From contig CAMKMD010000035.1 of assembly GCA_946413815.1 (NCBI GenBank), positions 1 to 42,671 on the forward strand: 42,671 nucleotides of DNA, in the 5' to 3' direction. Numbering within the stretch: position 1 is the stretch's first letter; each line of letters opens with the position of its first letter. Below are positions 26,772 to 34,482 of this stretch, piece by piece. The position numbers were made by a program, and so were the translations under genes. This DNA comes from an uncultured Ruminococcus sp. Its GTDB lineage: Bacteria > Bacillota > Clostridia > Oscillospirales > Ruminococcaceae. The notes under the pieces are model-generated. The model made no database searches. It was not told the origin of the DNA and was given only the letters and a program-made list of their open reading frames with translations.

Positions 26772-27848
26772 ATGAAAGAAAACTTAAAGATAAAAGCTGT
26801 TCTCGGTGATGATACCGCCACCATGGTATCCGAGCTCCAGGTTCTCCTGAACGAAGAGCTCACCCGACCTGAGGATCAGCGGGATTTTGATTACATCTCC
26901 GAGCTCACTCAGTCCATTGCAGAGCTTTCCGGTGCTTCCCTGACTGAGGAGGAGCAGGAGAGGAATATCTCAGCTATAATGACTGAGGTCAGTGCAAACA
27001 GAAACCGCAGCAAGATATCGGTAGTACGCAGAGTATTATCGGCAGCCTGCTCTTTCGCACTGATATTTGCAGCCGCCAACTGCATAAGCTTTGCCAGCTT
27101 CGGCTCGGATATCTTCCATGCCACAGTAAACTTCGGCCAGAGCGGCTATGTTGTGGATTTTGCCAATACCGATCCCAATAAATACGGCATTCCCACCAAG
27201 CCCCCTGTGGAAGCGGCGAATCCGGAAACTACTACCGCTCAGACGACAGCAGCAGTGCATGCAACAGAGCCGCATGGTGCAAAGGGGCCGGATCCTGATG
27301 ACAAGGGTCAGATGCCTGTTCCGGGTGAAGATGATGCGCAGTCTCCTACAGCCGGAGTGACAGAACCCATTGAAATGACAGAAGCACCAATGGTAACGGA
27401 GCCCATGACAAGAGCCGATGCAGCCAGCCAGAGCGGAATCAGATCTGCCATCGGTTCAATAATCCGCAACCGCTGTGAATCAGCAGGCTTCACACCGGTA
27501 ACTCCTCCGGATGACTACTTAATCAACATGGAGCTTGAGGATTTCAGCCGCGTAGAGATGGAGAAATCCGAGGACTACTATTTCACGTTCTCAAACGATA
27601 CTCAGCAGATCGATGTGGTGCTTGAGCATTATCCGAACCGTTATGAGATGCCTGAACTGAAGATACCGGGCGATACCTACCGCTTCAGCGCAGAGGATTA
27701 TCCCGTCGGACAGGTGTTCTTCTTTGAGGATGAAAATGTCAATACAGCTTTGTTCGTAAACAACGATACTATATATACGATAATTGTCCAGAATATCGAT
27801 ATGGATGAGCTTCATGATATTATCGCTGTTTTCGGCGGCAGAAACTGA
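26772..27848 (+). CDS. Membrane anti-sigma-like protein with DUF4367-type domain (module 1)
   Basis: A 358-residue single-pass membrane protein. An N-terminal cytoplasmic part of about 85 residues (helical, with DDTATMVSELQVLLNEEL) is followed by one transmembrane helix (about 86-108), an extracellular Thr/Pro/Glu-rich segment (about 140-215) and a C-terminal domain of about 110 residues that resembles DUF4367 (FTFSNDTQQIDVVLEHYPN...VFFFEDENVNTALFVNNDTIYTIIVQNID). Position after an ECF sigma gene and topology suggest that it holds the sigma factor and senses something outside. The anti-sigma role is inferred; no zinc-type ZAS motif is seen. Confidence 0.75.
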   Translation: MKENLKIKAVLGDDTATMVSELQVLLNEELTRPEDQRDFDYISELTQSIAELSGASLTEEEQERNISAIMTEVSANRNRSKISVVRRVLSAACSFALIFAAANCISFASFGSDIFHATVNFGQSGYVVDFANTDPNKYGIPTKPPVEAANPETTTAQTTAAVHATEPHGAKGPDPDDKGQMPVPGEDDAQSPTAGVTEPIEMTEAPMVTEPMTRADAASQSGIRSAIGSIIRNRCESAGFTPVTPPDDYLINMELEDFSRVEMEKSEDYYFTFSNDTQQIDVVLEHYPNRYEMPELKIPGDTYRFSAEDYPVGQVFFFEDENVNTALFVNNDTIYTIIVQNIDMDELHDIIAVFGGRN

Positions 27849-27858
27849 GGGCAGCGGA

Positions 27859-28707
27859 ATGTTACTGAAAAAGTGTATTTCCGCAGTTCTTACTGCGATC
27901 ATCGTATCGGTCAGCTGCTTTGCTGCACCGTTCATGAACGTCAGCTGTGTTCATGAACCGGGCACCGGACTTATCTCCAAGTGTGTCCTCCAGTGCAGCT
28001 ACAGCAGCAGTGAACCGGGAGCGATCAGACTGACCGCCAAGACTCAGGGACTTGCCGTAATGGAAAAAATCGGCATAAAGAGTCTTCTCATCAGCAGATG
28101 GGATTCACGCGCACAGGATTATGCGCCCTATAAGCGCCTTGATTCTGTTGAGGTGAAGATCGCAAGATATGCCCTGATAGACAACATGAAGGTCGAACTG
28201 CCTGCGGGTGATTATCACGTAACCTGCCTTCATTTCGCCGAAGGAGCGACCAAGAAGCTCGGTTATTCGGATCAGTCCGTGGACAACGAGACCTATGTAA
28301 GAGTCGAGGAGGACGCCCCCGTACCTACCTCGCCACCCACTACTGCCATAACAACCACAACAAAACCGGTAACTACCACGACTACTGCCGTAAAGCGCAA
28401 TACACCTGTGACGACGGTACCCGGAAAGAATGCAGGCATCAGCAGCATCTCCGGACAGACAACAGCACAGGCAGGCAGCGGCATTCAGGCAAACGGAGCC
28501 TACAACGCAGCAGCGAACAGCTCCACCGTCCGGGCGGCAGCTTCCGGAAACACAGCAACGACTGCCGCACCGCAGACAACGGCGCCGCAGGGGACCGCAC
28601 AGCCGGCTTCCTCTCCGCGCACAGGTTCGCCGGCAGCAGTCCCGGCAGGTGCCCTCGCAGTATCTATTGCTGCAGCAGTGGCTGCCGGTAAACGCAGACG
28701 TTCCTAA
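27859..28707 (+). CDS. Secreted protein with SPRTG sortase-type anchor (module 1)
   Basis: A 282-residue exported protein. It starts with a signal peptide (MLLKKCISAVLTAIIVSVSCFAAPF), then a beta-rich domain of about 120 residues, a Thr/Ala/Pro-rich stalk, and a C-terminus built like a cell-wall sorting signal: SPRTG, a hydrophobic stretch (about 20 residues) and a KRRRS tail. SPRTG differs from the classical LPXTG at the first position, so it may be read by a particular sortase. The start at 27859 follows GAGGG and lies 10 bases after the previous stop, so it should be co-transcribed with the sigma factor and its partner. Function unknown. Confidence 0.78.
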   Translation: MLLKKCISAVLTAIIVSVSCFAAPFMNVSCVHEPGTGLISKCVLQCSYSSSEPGAIRLTAKTQGLAVMEKIGIKSLLISRWDSRAQDYAPYKRLDSVEVKIARYALIDNMKVELPAGDYHVTCLHFAEGATKKLGYSDQSVDNETYVRVEEDAPVPTSPPTTAITTTTKPVTTTTTAVKRNTPVTTVPGKNAGISSISGQTTAQAGSGIQANGAYNAAANSSTVRAAASGNTATTAAPQTTAPQGTAQPASSPRTGSPAAVPAGALAVSIAAAVAAGKRRRS

Positions 28708-28730
28708 GGGGGAACCTTTTCAGATAATCA

Positions 28731-28771
28731 GCAGTCGGCCGCCGGAATCATCCGGCGGCTGGCTGCTTTTC
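28731..28771 (+). terminator. Terminator after ECF module 1
   Basis: A long stem (GCAGTCGGCCGCCGGA against TCCGGCGGCTGGCTGC, two mismatches) closes a 4-nt ATCA loop and is followed by TTTT. Confidence 0.85.
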
Positions 28772-28853
28772 TGTTTCTCTGCCTGTTTGCGGAGTGGGAT
28801 ATAGTTTTTTCTTTCATCGTCGGAAAAATCTGTGAAAAATAACGAAAATATAC

Positions 28854-28882
28854 TTGCAATTGTGAACATTGTGTGATATAAT
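28854..28882 (+). promoter_or_regulatory. Promoter of the symporter gene
   Basis: -35 TTGCAA (28854-28859), 17-nt spacer and -10 TATAAT (28877-28882). Transcription would begin near 28889, which rules out an upstream in-frame ATG at 28869. Confidence 0.82.
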
Positions 28883-28955
28883 AGAAATGCAGTTTTGCGT
28901 GATTTTATTTTTGAAAGGAGGTTGTGGAACGGTTATTTCCGGTCCATACAAAGCT

Positions 28956-30476
28956 ATGTCAAAACTATGTATCCTTATCACCATCCTCGTGTATATGGGG
29001 ATGATGGTAGTCATCGGTGCGGTGTTCTCAAAGAAGAATTCCGGCGTCGGTGACTTCTATCTCGGAGGCAGAAAGCTCGGCCCGCTGGTATCGGCAATGA
29101 GTGCAGAGGCCTCTGATATGAGCTCCTGGCTCCTCATGGGTCTCCCCGGAGTCGCTTATCTCTGCGGCGCCGCAGAGGCAACCTGGACAGCCCTCGGACT
29201 TGCTGTCGGAACCTACCTCAACTGGCTGTTTGTTGCCAAGCGCCTGAGAGTATACTCCCAGAAGTGCAACAACTCCATCACCATCCCTGATTTCTTCTCG
29301 AACCGTTTCAGGGATGATTCACATCTCATCATGGGTGTTGCCGCACTTATCATCCTTATTTTCTTCGTACCCTATACAGCTTCCGGCTTCTCCGCCTGCG
29401 GAAAGCTCTTCAATCAGCTCTTTGACTGGGATTACCACATGGCAATGATAATCAGCGCAGTCATCATCATCGCCTACACATCCCTCGGCGGCTTCCTTGC
29501 AGCGAGCTTTACGGACCTTATCCAGAGCATCGTAATGACTACTGCTCTTGCAATACTCGTTATCTTCGGAGTACATACAGCCGGCGGCTTTGATGCAGTT
29601 ATCAATAACGCAGAGGGCATCAAGGACTATCTCGCCCTCACAATGACCACAGACGGCAAAGGCAATTCCGTGAGCTACGGCTTCATAACGATAGTATCCA
29701 CTCTTGCATGGGGACTCGGCTACTTCGGTATGCCCCATATCCTCCTCCGCTTCATGGCTATCGACGACAAGAACAAGATAAAGGTATCAAGACGTATCGC
29801 ATCCGTATGGGTAGTTATCGCAATGGGCGTTGCAATATTCATCGGATTCATCGGAAATGCACTTACAGCAAACGGCAGCATCCCTGCTCTTGAGGACTCC
29901 GAGAAGGTAGTTCTCCAGACAGCCACAAAGCTCAGCGAACACAGCGTGCTTGCGGCACTTGTAGCCGGTCTCATTTTTGCAGGTGTGCTTGCCTGCACCA
30001 TGTCCACTTCCGACTCACAGCTTCTTGCAGCATCCTCAAGTATGTCAGAGAACATCCTCAAGGGTGTATTCAAGAGAGAGCTTGATGAGAAGAAATCCAT
30101 GCTCTCCGCAAGAGCAGTTCTCGTCATCATAGCAGTTCTCGGCGTTATCCTTGCATGGAACGAAAACAGCTCCGTATTCCGCGTAGTATCCTTCGCATGG
30201 GCAGGCTTCGGCGCGACCTTCGGCCCCGTAATGCTGGCTTCACTTTTCTGGAAGCGCACCAACAAGGCCGGCGCACTTGCAGGTCTCATCGTTGGCGGTA
30301 TCATGATTTTCGTATGGAAATTCGGTATCAGACCTCTCGGCGGCGCATGGGATATCTACGAGCTCCTTCCCGCATTCATCTGCGCACTGATAGCTATCGT
30401 AGTTGTATCACTTGCAACAGCACCTCCCTCCAAGGAGATAACAGACGAGTTCGAAGCTGTAAAGGCAGAGCTCTGA
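28956..30476 (+). CDS. putP: Sodium/proline-type symporter (PutP, SSS family)
   Basis: Membrane transporter of the sodium:solute symporter family, about 506 residues with about 12-13 hydrophobic helices. The N-terminal GDFYLGGRKLGPLVSAMSAEASDMSSWLLMGLPG block is the PutP signature, with the Asp and Ser of the sodium site. Proline is the likely substrate, but related carriers take other amino acids. The start is not settled: AAAGGAGG at 28914-28921 has no in-frame ATG or GTG at proper distance. The first in-frame ATG after the promoter is 28956, and an ATT at 28935 is the only nearer alternative. A strong terminator follows. Confidence 0.88.
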   Translation: MSKLCILITILVYMGMMVVIGAVFSKKNSGVGDFYLGGRKLGPLVSAMSAEASDMSSWLLMGLPGVAYLCGAAEATWTALGLAVGTYLNWLFVAKRLRVYSQKCNNSITIPDFFSNRFRDDSHLIMGVAALIILIFFVPYTASGFSACGKLFNQLFDWDYHMAMIISAVIIIAYTSLGGFLAASFTDLIQSIVMTTALAILVIFGVHTAGGFDAVINNAEGIKDYLALTMTTDGKGNSVSYGFITIVSTLAWGLGYFGMPHILLRFMAIDDKNKIKVSRRIASVWVVIAMGVAIFIGFIGNALTANGSIPALEDSEKVVLQTATKLSEHSVLAALVAGLIFAGVLACTMSTSDSQLLAASSSMSENILKGVFKRELDEKKSMLSARAVLVIIAVLGVILAWNENSSVFRVVSFAWAGFGATFGPVMLASLFWKRTNKAGALAGLIVGGIMIFVWKFGIRPLGGAWDIYELLPAFICALIAIVVVSLATAPPSKEITDEFEAVKAEL

Positions 30477-30489
30477 TAATAACGAAAAC

Positions 30490-30524
30490 AGCCCGGGATC
30501 TGAATGGTGATCCCGGGCTTTTTC
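30490..30524 (+). terminator. Terminator after the symporter gene
   Basis: A perfect 11-bp stem AGCCCGGGATC/GATCCCGGGCT (30490-30500 with 30509-30519) closes an 8-nt loop and is followed by TTTTTC. Confidence 0.92.
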
Positions 30525-30531
30525 ATAATTA

Positions 30532-30666
30532 TCACTGTATATTGTTGATTGTATATCCCTCAGGGATCGTATCCGGCGCATTTCTGGATGCATCAGCTTC
30601 GCTGTCAAAGCAGAGATCCTCTGTGTAGACATAGAACACAAGCCCGCCGTTTTCGTTGAAGCCCTG
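30532..30666 (-). pseudogene. Remnant of a protein-coding gene (C-terminal fragment)
   Basis: On the minus strand one frame reads about 44 protein-like residues (GFNENGGLVFYVYTEDLCFD... ending ...IPEGYTINNIQ and a TGA at 30534-30532), with neighbour-like codon use. It has no ATG and is cut off upstream by an in-frame TAA at 30669-30667. It sits between the symporter terminator and the second ECF module. It looks like the 3' end of a decayed gene; the parent family is not recognised. Confidence 0.5.
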
Positions 30667-30680
30667 TTATTTGACAGCCG

Positions 30681-31667
30681 TCAGTTCTCTGGCGTACTGT
30701 CTTCTTCATCTACCTTGTTGATACGCCATCCGTTCTCTGTGTTTACGATAGTAAATATTTTCTCAGGGATAATATAATCATGGACTTTGCTCAACTCTGT
30801 CTCTATTACAGATGCGATTATATTGCCGTTTTCATCAGTATACGCACTCATGTCATATTCGCTCGACACTAACTGATCCATGCCATTATCATGGATACCT
30901 TTTTCGATATAGTATCCATTTTCCGTGACACACATAAATGGACTGCCGTTAACATCTTCTGATGCTTCGGTACATATTTCAAGTATCTTCTGTCCCTGCT
31001 CCTCATCGAATATCTCATAACAGCACTTTTCTATATCCGCCCATGTGGGATACTTCTGATCGGTAACAAGATAAAACTCTCTCTCATACTCAAACTGACC
31101 GTCATCTGTTTTTATTGTCCTTGTAACAATATTATTCTTGTCAACTTCAAGGTTTCCTGCAAAAAGGTCACATATAAACTCCCTGTATGAGTCAATAAGC
31201 CCCTTTGCCACAGCGTCGATGCTCTTCTGCTCATCTTCAGCCCTTGCCGCTTTTGCTTTTTCTGCATCCTCAGCGATACTCTCCTGAATATGCCTGTTCT
31301 CCTCGGCTACAGAAGCTTCTATACTTGCTGCCTGTTCTTCGGATAGTGTTGCGGTTTCTGTTCCTGCAATTCCGGTACCGGCAGCCGGTGAAGTACCGTA
31401 GTGGCTTATCAATATCGTGCTGCCGCCTATCCCTGCGACAACAAGGACTGCCGCAGCTGCAATGCTTGCAGCTTTGTACCACTTCGGCCTGCGATATCTT
31501 TCAACTCCTGATACCTCGTTACTGCCGCTGTCGGTGTATATTTCGTACTTTCTTTTACTCATAGCGTAAAGCCTCTCTTTCTGCCTGCTGTCAAGGACGG
31601 GATACCCGACCGCGAGCCTTTCGGCAGTCTTGTCGTCGATATTGCTGAATACATCACTGGATCTCAT
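30681..31667 (-). CDS. Membrane anti-sigma-like protein (module 2)
   Basis: A 328-residue single-pass protein. The N-terminal 60 residues are cytoplasmic (MRSSDVFSNIDDKTAERLAVGYPVLDSRQKERLYAMSKRKY), followed by a transmembrane helix (about 66-88), a likely coiled coil rich in Ala/Glu/Lys (about 108-165) and a C-terminal mixed domain with no recognised family. The gene overlaps the upstream sigma gene by 4 bases (ATGA), and the GGAGGG ribosome binding site lies inside the sigma coding region, so the two are coupled. Regulation of that sigma factor is inferred from position and topology only. Confidence 0.75.
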   Translation of the reverse strand: MRSSDVFSNIDDKTAERLAVGYPVLDSRQKERLYAMSKRKYEIYTDSGSNEVSGVERYRRPKWYKAASIAAAAVLVVAGIGGSTILISHYGTSPAAGTGIAGTETATLSEEQAASIEASVAEENRHIQESIAEDAEKAKAARAEDEQKSIDAVAKGLIDSYREFICDLFAGNLEVDKNNIVTRTIKTDDGQFEYEREFYLVTDQKYPTWADIEKCCYEIFDEEQGQKILEICTEASEDVNGSPFMCVTENGYYIEKGIHDNGMDQLVSSEYDMSAYTDENGNIIASVIETELSKVHDYIIPEKIFTIVNTENGWRINKVDEEDSTPEN

Positions 31668-32242
31668 AAATATCCCTCCTCGCTGATACCTGCCTCACTC
31701 AGCAGCTTCTTCAGCTTTTTACGTGCACGGCTCAGCCGCTGCTGTACTGCCGTGCTGCTCAGCCCTGTGAGTGAAGCGATCTCTTTTGTGGATTTTCCGT
31801 AGTAGTAGAAGTAAACGATTATAGATGAATCCGGCTTCCCGAGAGCTTCGATGCAGTCGAGAACTGTTTCGCTCATGGCGGATCGCTCCGCTTCGTCGGC
31901 TACATTCATATCTGAGGGCAGCTCCCTGATATTCTCCGCATCGATAGATACAGTCCGGTCGGCATCAGGTGACAGCCGTCTGAAATAGCTTATTGCAGTG
32001 CGTCTTGCTATGGTTCCTATAATGCCCTTCAGATCGCCTTCATGTCCGCTGCTCGTGTCAAGATAGCGGAACACCGCCGCAAAGGTATCGTTAAGACATT
32101 CATCGATGTCCTCACCTCCGGCGCAGCCCTTGAGCTTGTTGGCGCATATCACATAGACATAGCCGCAGTATTCGTCGAAAAGCGCACGTCTTGCCGCCTC
32201 AGAAGACTGTTCTGCATACCTGCGCAGATCCTTGTCTGTCAT
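31664..32242 (-). CDS. ECF-type RNA polymerase sigma factor (module 2)
   Basis: A 192-residue sigma factor. Region 2 is YCGYVYVICANKLKGCAGGEDIDECLNDTFAAVFRYLD and region 4 is CIEALGKPDSSIIVYFYYYGKSTKEIASLTGLSSTAVQQRLSRARKKLKKLLSE, both full length. Translation starts at 32242 after GGGGTG. The membrane partner gene follows with a 4-base overlap. It is divergent from glyA, and a 7-bp inverted repeat lies 30-53 bases upstream. Confidence 0.9.
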   Translation of the reverse strand: MTDKDLRRYAEQSSEAARRALFDEYCGYVYVICANKLKGCAGGEDIDECLNDTFAAVFRYLDTSSGHEGDLKGIIGTIARRTAISYFRRLSPDADRTVSIDAENIRELPSDMNVADEAERSAMSETVLDCIEALGKPDSSIIVYFYYYGKSTKEIASLTGLSSTAVQQRLSRARKKLKKLLSEAGISEEGYL

Positions 32243-32271
32243 CGTTTCACCCCTTTGAAGATCTTCAACTG

Positions 32272-32295
32272 ATACACTCGTTCTGTGAAGTGTAT
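32272..32295. promoter_or_regulatory. Inverted repeat between ECF module 2 and glyA
   Basis: ATACACT (32272-32278) and AGTGTAT (32289-32295) are perfect inverted copies with a 10-base spacer, one helical turn and a half apart centre to centre. This is a plausible operator for the sigma gene. Confidence 0.5.
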
Positions 32296-32370
32296 TTCTG
32301 ACATTATTTAATGATTTTCTTTTTCTTGTATGTTACGGAGCTGTTCCCTAAAAAAATTCCCCGAAAGGTA

Positions 32371-32399
32371 TTGAAAAATTCTCCGGTATGTTGTATAAT
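32371..32399 (+). promoter_or_regulatory. Promoter of glyA
   Basis: -35 TTGAAA (32371-32376), 17-nt spacer and -10 TATAAT (32394-32399), about 49 bases before the start codon. Confidence 0.82.
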
Positions 32400-32447
32400 C
32401 ATAGTATAGTGCTTGATGTACAAAAAATAAACAAGGAGTGCATTTCA

Positions 32448-33704
32448 ATGTATAATGACCTTATGGATTCGATCGGCTTCGTAACAGGCTACGACCCCGA
32501 AGTGGGCGAGGCTATGAATCAGGAGCTTGCAAGACAGAGAAGAAACCTGGAACTCATCGCCAGCGAGAACATCGTTTCTCCCGCAGTTATGGCAGCAATG
32601 GGTTCTGTACTTACAAACAAGTACGCTGAGGGCTATCCCGGAAAGCGTTACTACGGCGGCTGCCAGAACGTTGACGTTGTTGAGCAGATCGCTATTGACC
32701 GTGCCTGCAAGCTGTTCGGCGCAAAGTACGCCAACGTACAGCCCCATTCCGGCGCACAGGCTAACACAGCTGTTTATTTCGCTCTTCTCCAGCCCGGCGA
32801 TACTGTTCTCGGTATGAGCCTTGCTGACGGCGGACACCTCACACACGGTTCTCCTGTAAACATCTCAGGCAAGTTCTTCAACTTCGTTTCTTACGGCCTT
32901 GATGATGAAACTGAGACTATAAACTATGACGAGGTTTATAAACTCGCTAACAAGCATAAGCCGAAGCTGATCGTTGCCGGTGCTTCTGCTTATCCCCGTG
33001 CACTCGATTTCAAGCGTCTCTCAGAGATCGCAAGAGCTGTCGGCGCACTCCTTATGGTAGATATGGCTCATATCGCAGGTCTTGTTGCAGCCGGCTGCCA
33101 CGAGTCACCTGTACCCTATGCAGATATCACAACAACAACAACTCACAAGACTCTCCGCGGACCGAGAGGCGGCCTTATTCTCACAAATAACGAGTTCCTC
33201 ATCAAGAAGATCAATTCCGCTATCTTCCCCGGCACACAGGGCGGCCCTCTGATGCACGTTATAGCTGCTAAGGCTGTATGCTTCGGTGAGGCTCTCAAGC
33301 CTGAGTTCAAGGAGTATCAGCAGAGAATAGTAGCAAATGCAAAGGCACTTGCTGACGGTCTCCTCAAGAGAGGCTTCAACCTCGTTTCCGGCGGTACAGA
33401 CAACCACCTTATGCTCGTTGATCTCCGTCCCTTCAACATCACAGGTAAGGAGCTGGAGCACAGACTTGACGAGGTATATATCACAGTAAACAAGAACGCT
33501 ATCCACAACGATCCTGAGAAGCCCTTCGTAACAAGCGGTATCCGTATCGGTACACCTGCTGTTACTACAAGAGGTCTCGGTATCGAGGAGATGGAGAAGA
33601 TCGCTGAGTACATCTACCTCTGCGCTACTGATTTCGAGGCTAAGGCTGACGAGATCCGTGCAGGCGTAAATGCTATCTGCGAGAAGTTCCCGCTCTACAA
33701 GTAA
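32448..33704 (+). CDS. glyA: Serine hydroxymethyltransferase
   Basis: PLP enzyme converting serine and tetrahydrofolate to glycine and methylene-tetrahydrofolate. The 418-residue protein is of usual length. Visible are [12 protein letters not shown], the [14 protein letters not shown] block, QPHSGAQAN, and the PLP lysine in [14 protein letters not shown]. The ATG at 32448 is set by AAGGAG at 32433-32438; a longer in-frame start at 32388 overlaps the promoter -10. Codon use is strongly biased, as expected for a highly expressed gene. Confidence 0.97.
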   Translation: MYNDLMDSIGFVTGYDPEVGEAMNQELARQRRNLELIASENIVSPAVMAAMGSVLTNKYAEGYPGKRYYGGCQNVDVVEQIAIDRACKLFGAKYANVQPHSGAQANTAVYFALLQPGDTVLGMSLADGGHLTHGSPVNISGKFFNFVSYGLDDETETINYDEVYKLANKHKPKLIVAGASAYPRALDFKRLSEIARAVGALLMVDMAHIAGLVAAGCHESPVPYADITTTTTHKTLRGPRGGLILTNNEFLIKKINSAIFPGTQGGPLMHVIAAKAVCFGEALKPEFKEYQQRIVANAKALADGLLKRGFNLVSGGTDNHLMLVDLRPFNITGKELEHRLDEVYITVNKNAIHNDPEKPFVTSGIRIGTPAVTTRGLGIEEMEKIAEYIYLCATDFEAKADEIRAGVNAICEKFPLYK

Positions 33705-33721
33705 TTCTGTAAAGACAATAC

Positions 33722-33750
33722 GGGACGGACTTCACTGTCCGTCCCTTTCT
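33722..33750 (+). terminator. Terminator after glyA
   Basis: A perfect 9-bp stem GGGACGGAC/GTCCGTCCC (33722-33730 with 33737-33745) closes a 6-nt loop and is followed by TTTCTTT. Confidence 0.88.
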
Positions 33751-33798
33751 TTATCGTATCGCTGCTGAGTCTGCGGCGGTGCAGGAGGGTATAGAAGA

Positions 33799-34032
33799 AT
33801 GGAAAGAGTAACGCTGAACGAGCTGGGTTTCAGTTCAAGAAATGAAGCTGTGTCTTTTCTGAAAAAGCTGTGGCGGCAGGAAGAGACGGAATGTCCGCTC
33901 TGCGGCAGTATGCTTGAGATGCTGCACGCTAAAGCCAAGAAGGACGACTGCGACTGGCAGTGCAGAAGATGCAGCAAGGTCTACAGAACTATCCATCTGC
34001 TTGACGAGATCAACGAGCAGATGAAAGACTGA
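33799..34032 (+). CDS. Small zinc-ribbon protein
   Basis: A 77-residue protein with two CxxC knuckles (CPLCG and CRRC) around a His/Lys-rich loop, followed by YRTIHLLDEINEQ. The spacing and the W-x-C-x-x-C pattern resemble the zinc ribbon found at the start of some transposases, but the protein ends right after it. It could be a small regulator or a transposase-derived remnant. GGAGGG lies 10 bases before the ATG. It is followed by the inserted small membrane gene and rarA on the same strand. Function unknown. Confidence 0.65.
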   Translation: MERVTLNELGFSSRNEAVSFLKKLWRQEETECPLCGSMLEMLHAKAKKDDCDWQCRRCSKVYRTIHLLDEINEQMKD

Positions 34033-34058
34033 TATAAAACCTGAAAGAGGAGGAGAAC

Positions 34059-34482
34059 TATGTCCGCACCCTTAGCAGATAAGAGTTCCATCAGTTTTCG
34101 TTTATATTCGTTAGCTGTTGTTTTGAGCGTACTGACGGCTTGGCTCGGAATACTTGGCTACGGAGTATATAACGATCTGAGAGTTTATTCCATATACCAT
34201 AATTCTCCTGATGATTATGGCCAGAAACTGCATTTTGTCGATCTCAAAGCAGTTAATATAGATATTGCTGTTATGTCAGTTCTTTTGTTTATGTTTCTGA
34301 TAACAGCTATTTCATGGGGCAGATACTTTAAGAAGAAGCAAGATAAATTTGACGGTGCAGTAATATCTGTTGTTACTTATATAATAGGATTGCCGGTACT
34401 TGGCATGGTATCATTCGCCATTTTTGAAGCTTTGATCTAAGATGAAGGAGGCAACATATGTCCGCACCCTTAGCAGATAAGA
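34059..34482 (+). repeat. 26-bp direct repeats spanning two start codons, flanking a 372-bp insert
   Basis: 34059-34084 and 34457-34482 are identical over 26 bases. Each contains an ATG and codes for MSAPLADK. The first copy starts the small membrane protein, the second starts rarA. The distance is 398 bases. A hand count gives about 36% GC between the copies against about 55% in sampled rarA lines. Loss of one copy plus the insert would leave rarA intact behind the upstream GAGGAGGAGA ribosome binding site. Confidence 0.9.
34060..34440 (+). CDS. Small membrane protein inserted ahead of rarA
   Basis: A 126-residue protein with three probable membrane helices (LYSLAVVLSVLTAWLGILGYGV; AVMSVLLFMFLITAISWG; VISVVTYIIGLPVLGMVSFAIF). 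No family is recognised. Its first eight residues, MSAPLADK, are the same as those of RarA because the two genes share a 26-bp direct repeat over the start codon. The rest is much more AT-rich than its neighbours and looks acquired. GAGGAGGAGA precedes the ATG, and a fresh AAGGAGG after its stop serves rarA. Confidence 0.75.
   Translation: MSAPLADKSSISFRLYSLAVVLSVLTAWLGILGYGVYNDLRVYSIYHNSPDDYGQKLHFVDLKAVNIDIAVMSVLLFMFLITAISWGRYFKKKQDKFDGAVISVVTYIIGLPVLGMVSFAIFEALI

Noticed and set aside
28869..28955. Longer N-terminus for the symporter
   Set aside because: The ATG at 28869 lies upstream of the -10 box at 28877-28882, so it would not be in the transcript.
30408..30641. Minus-strand 77-codon frame over the end of the symporter gene
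   Set aside because: It overlaps the symporter C-terminus and terminator; the protein-like signal in this place is in a different minus-strand frame (30532-30666).
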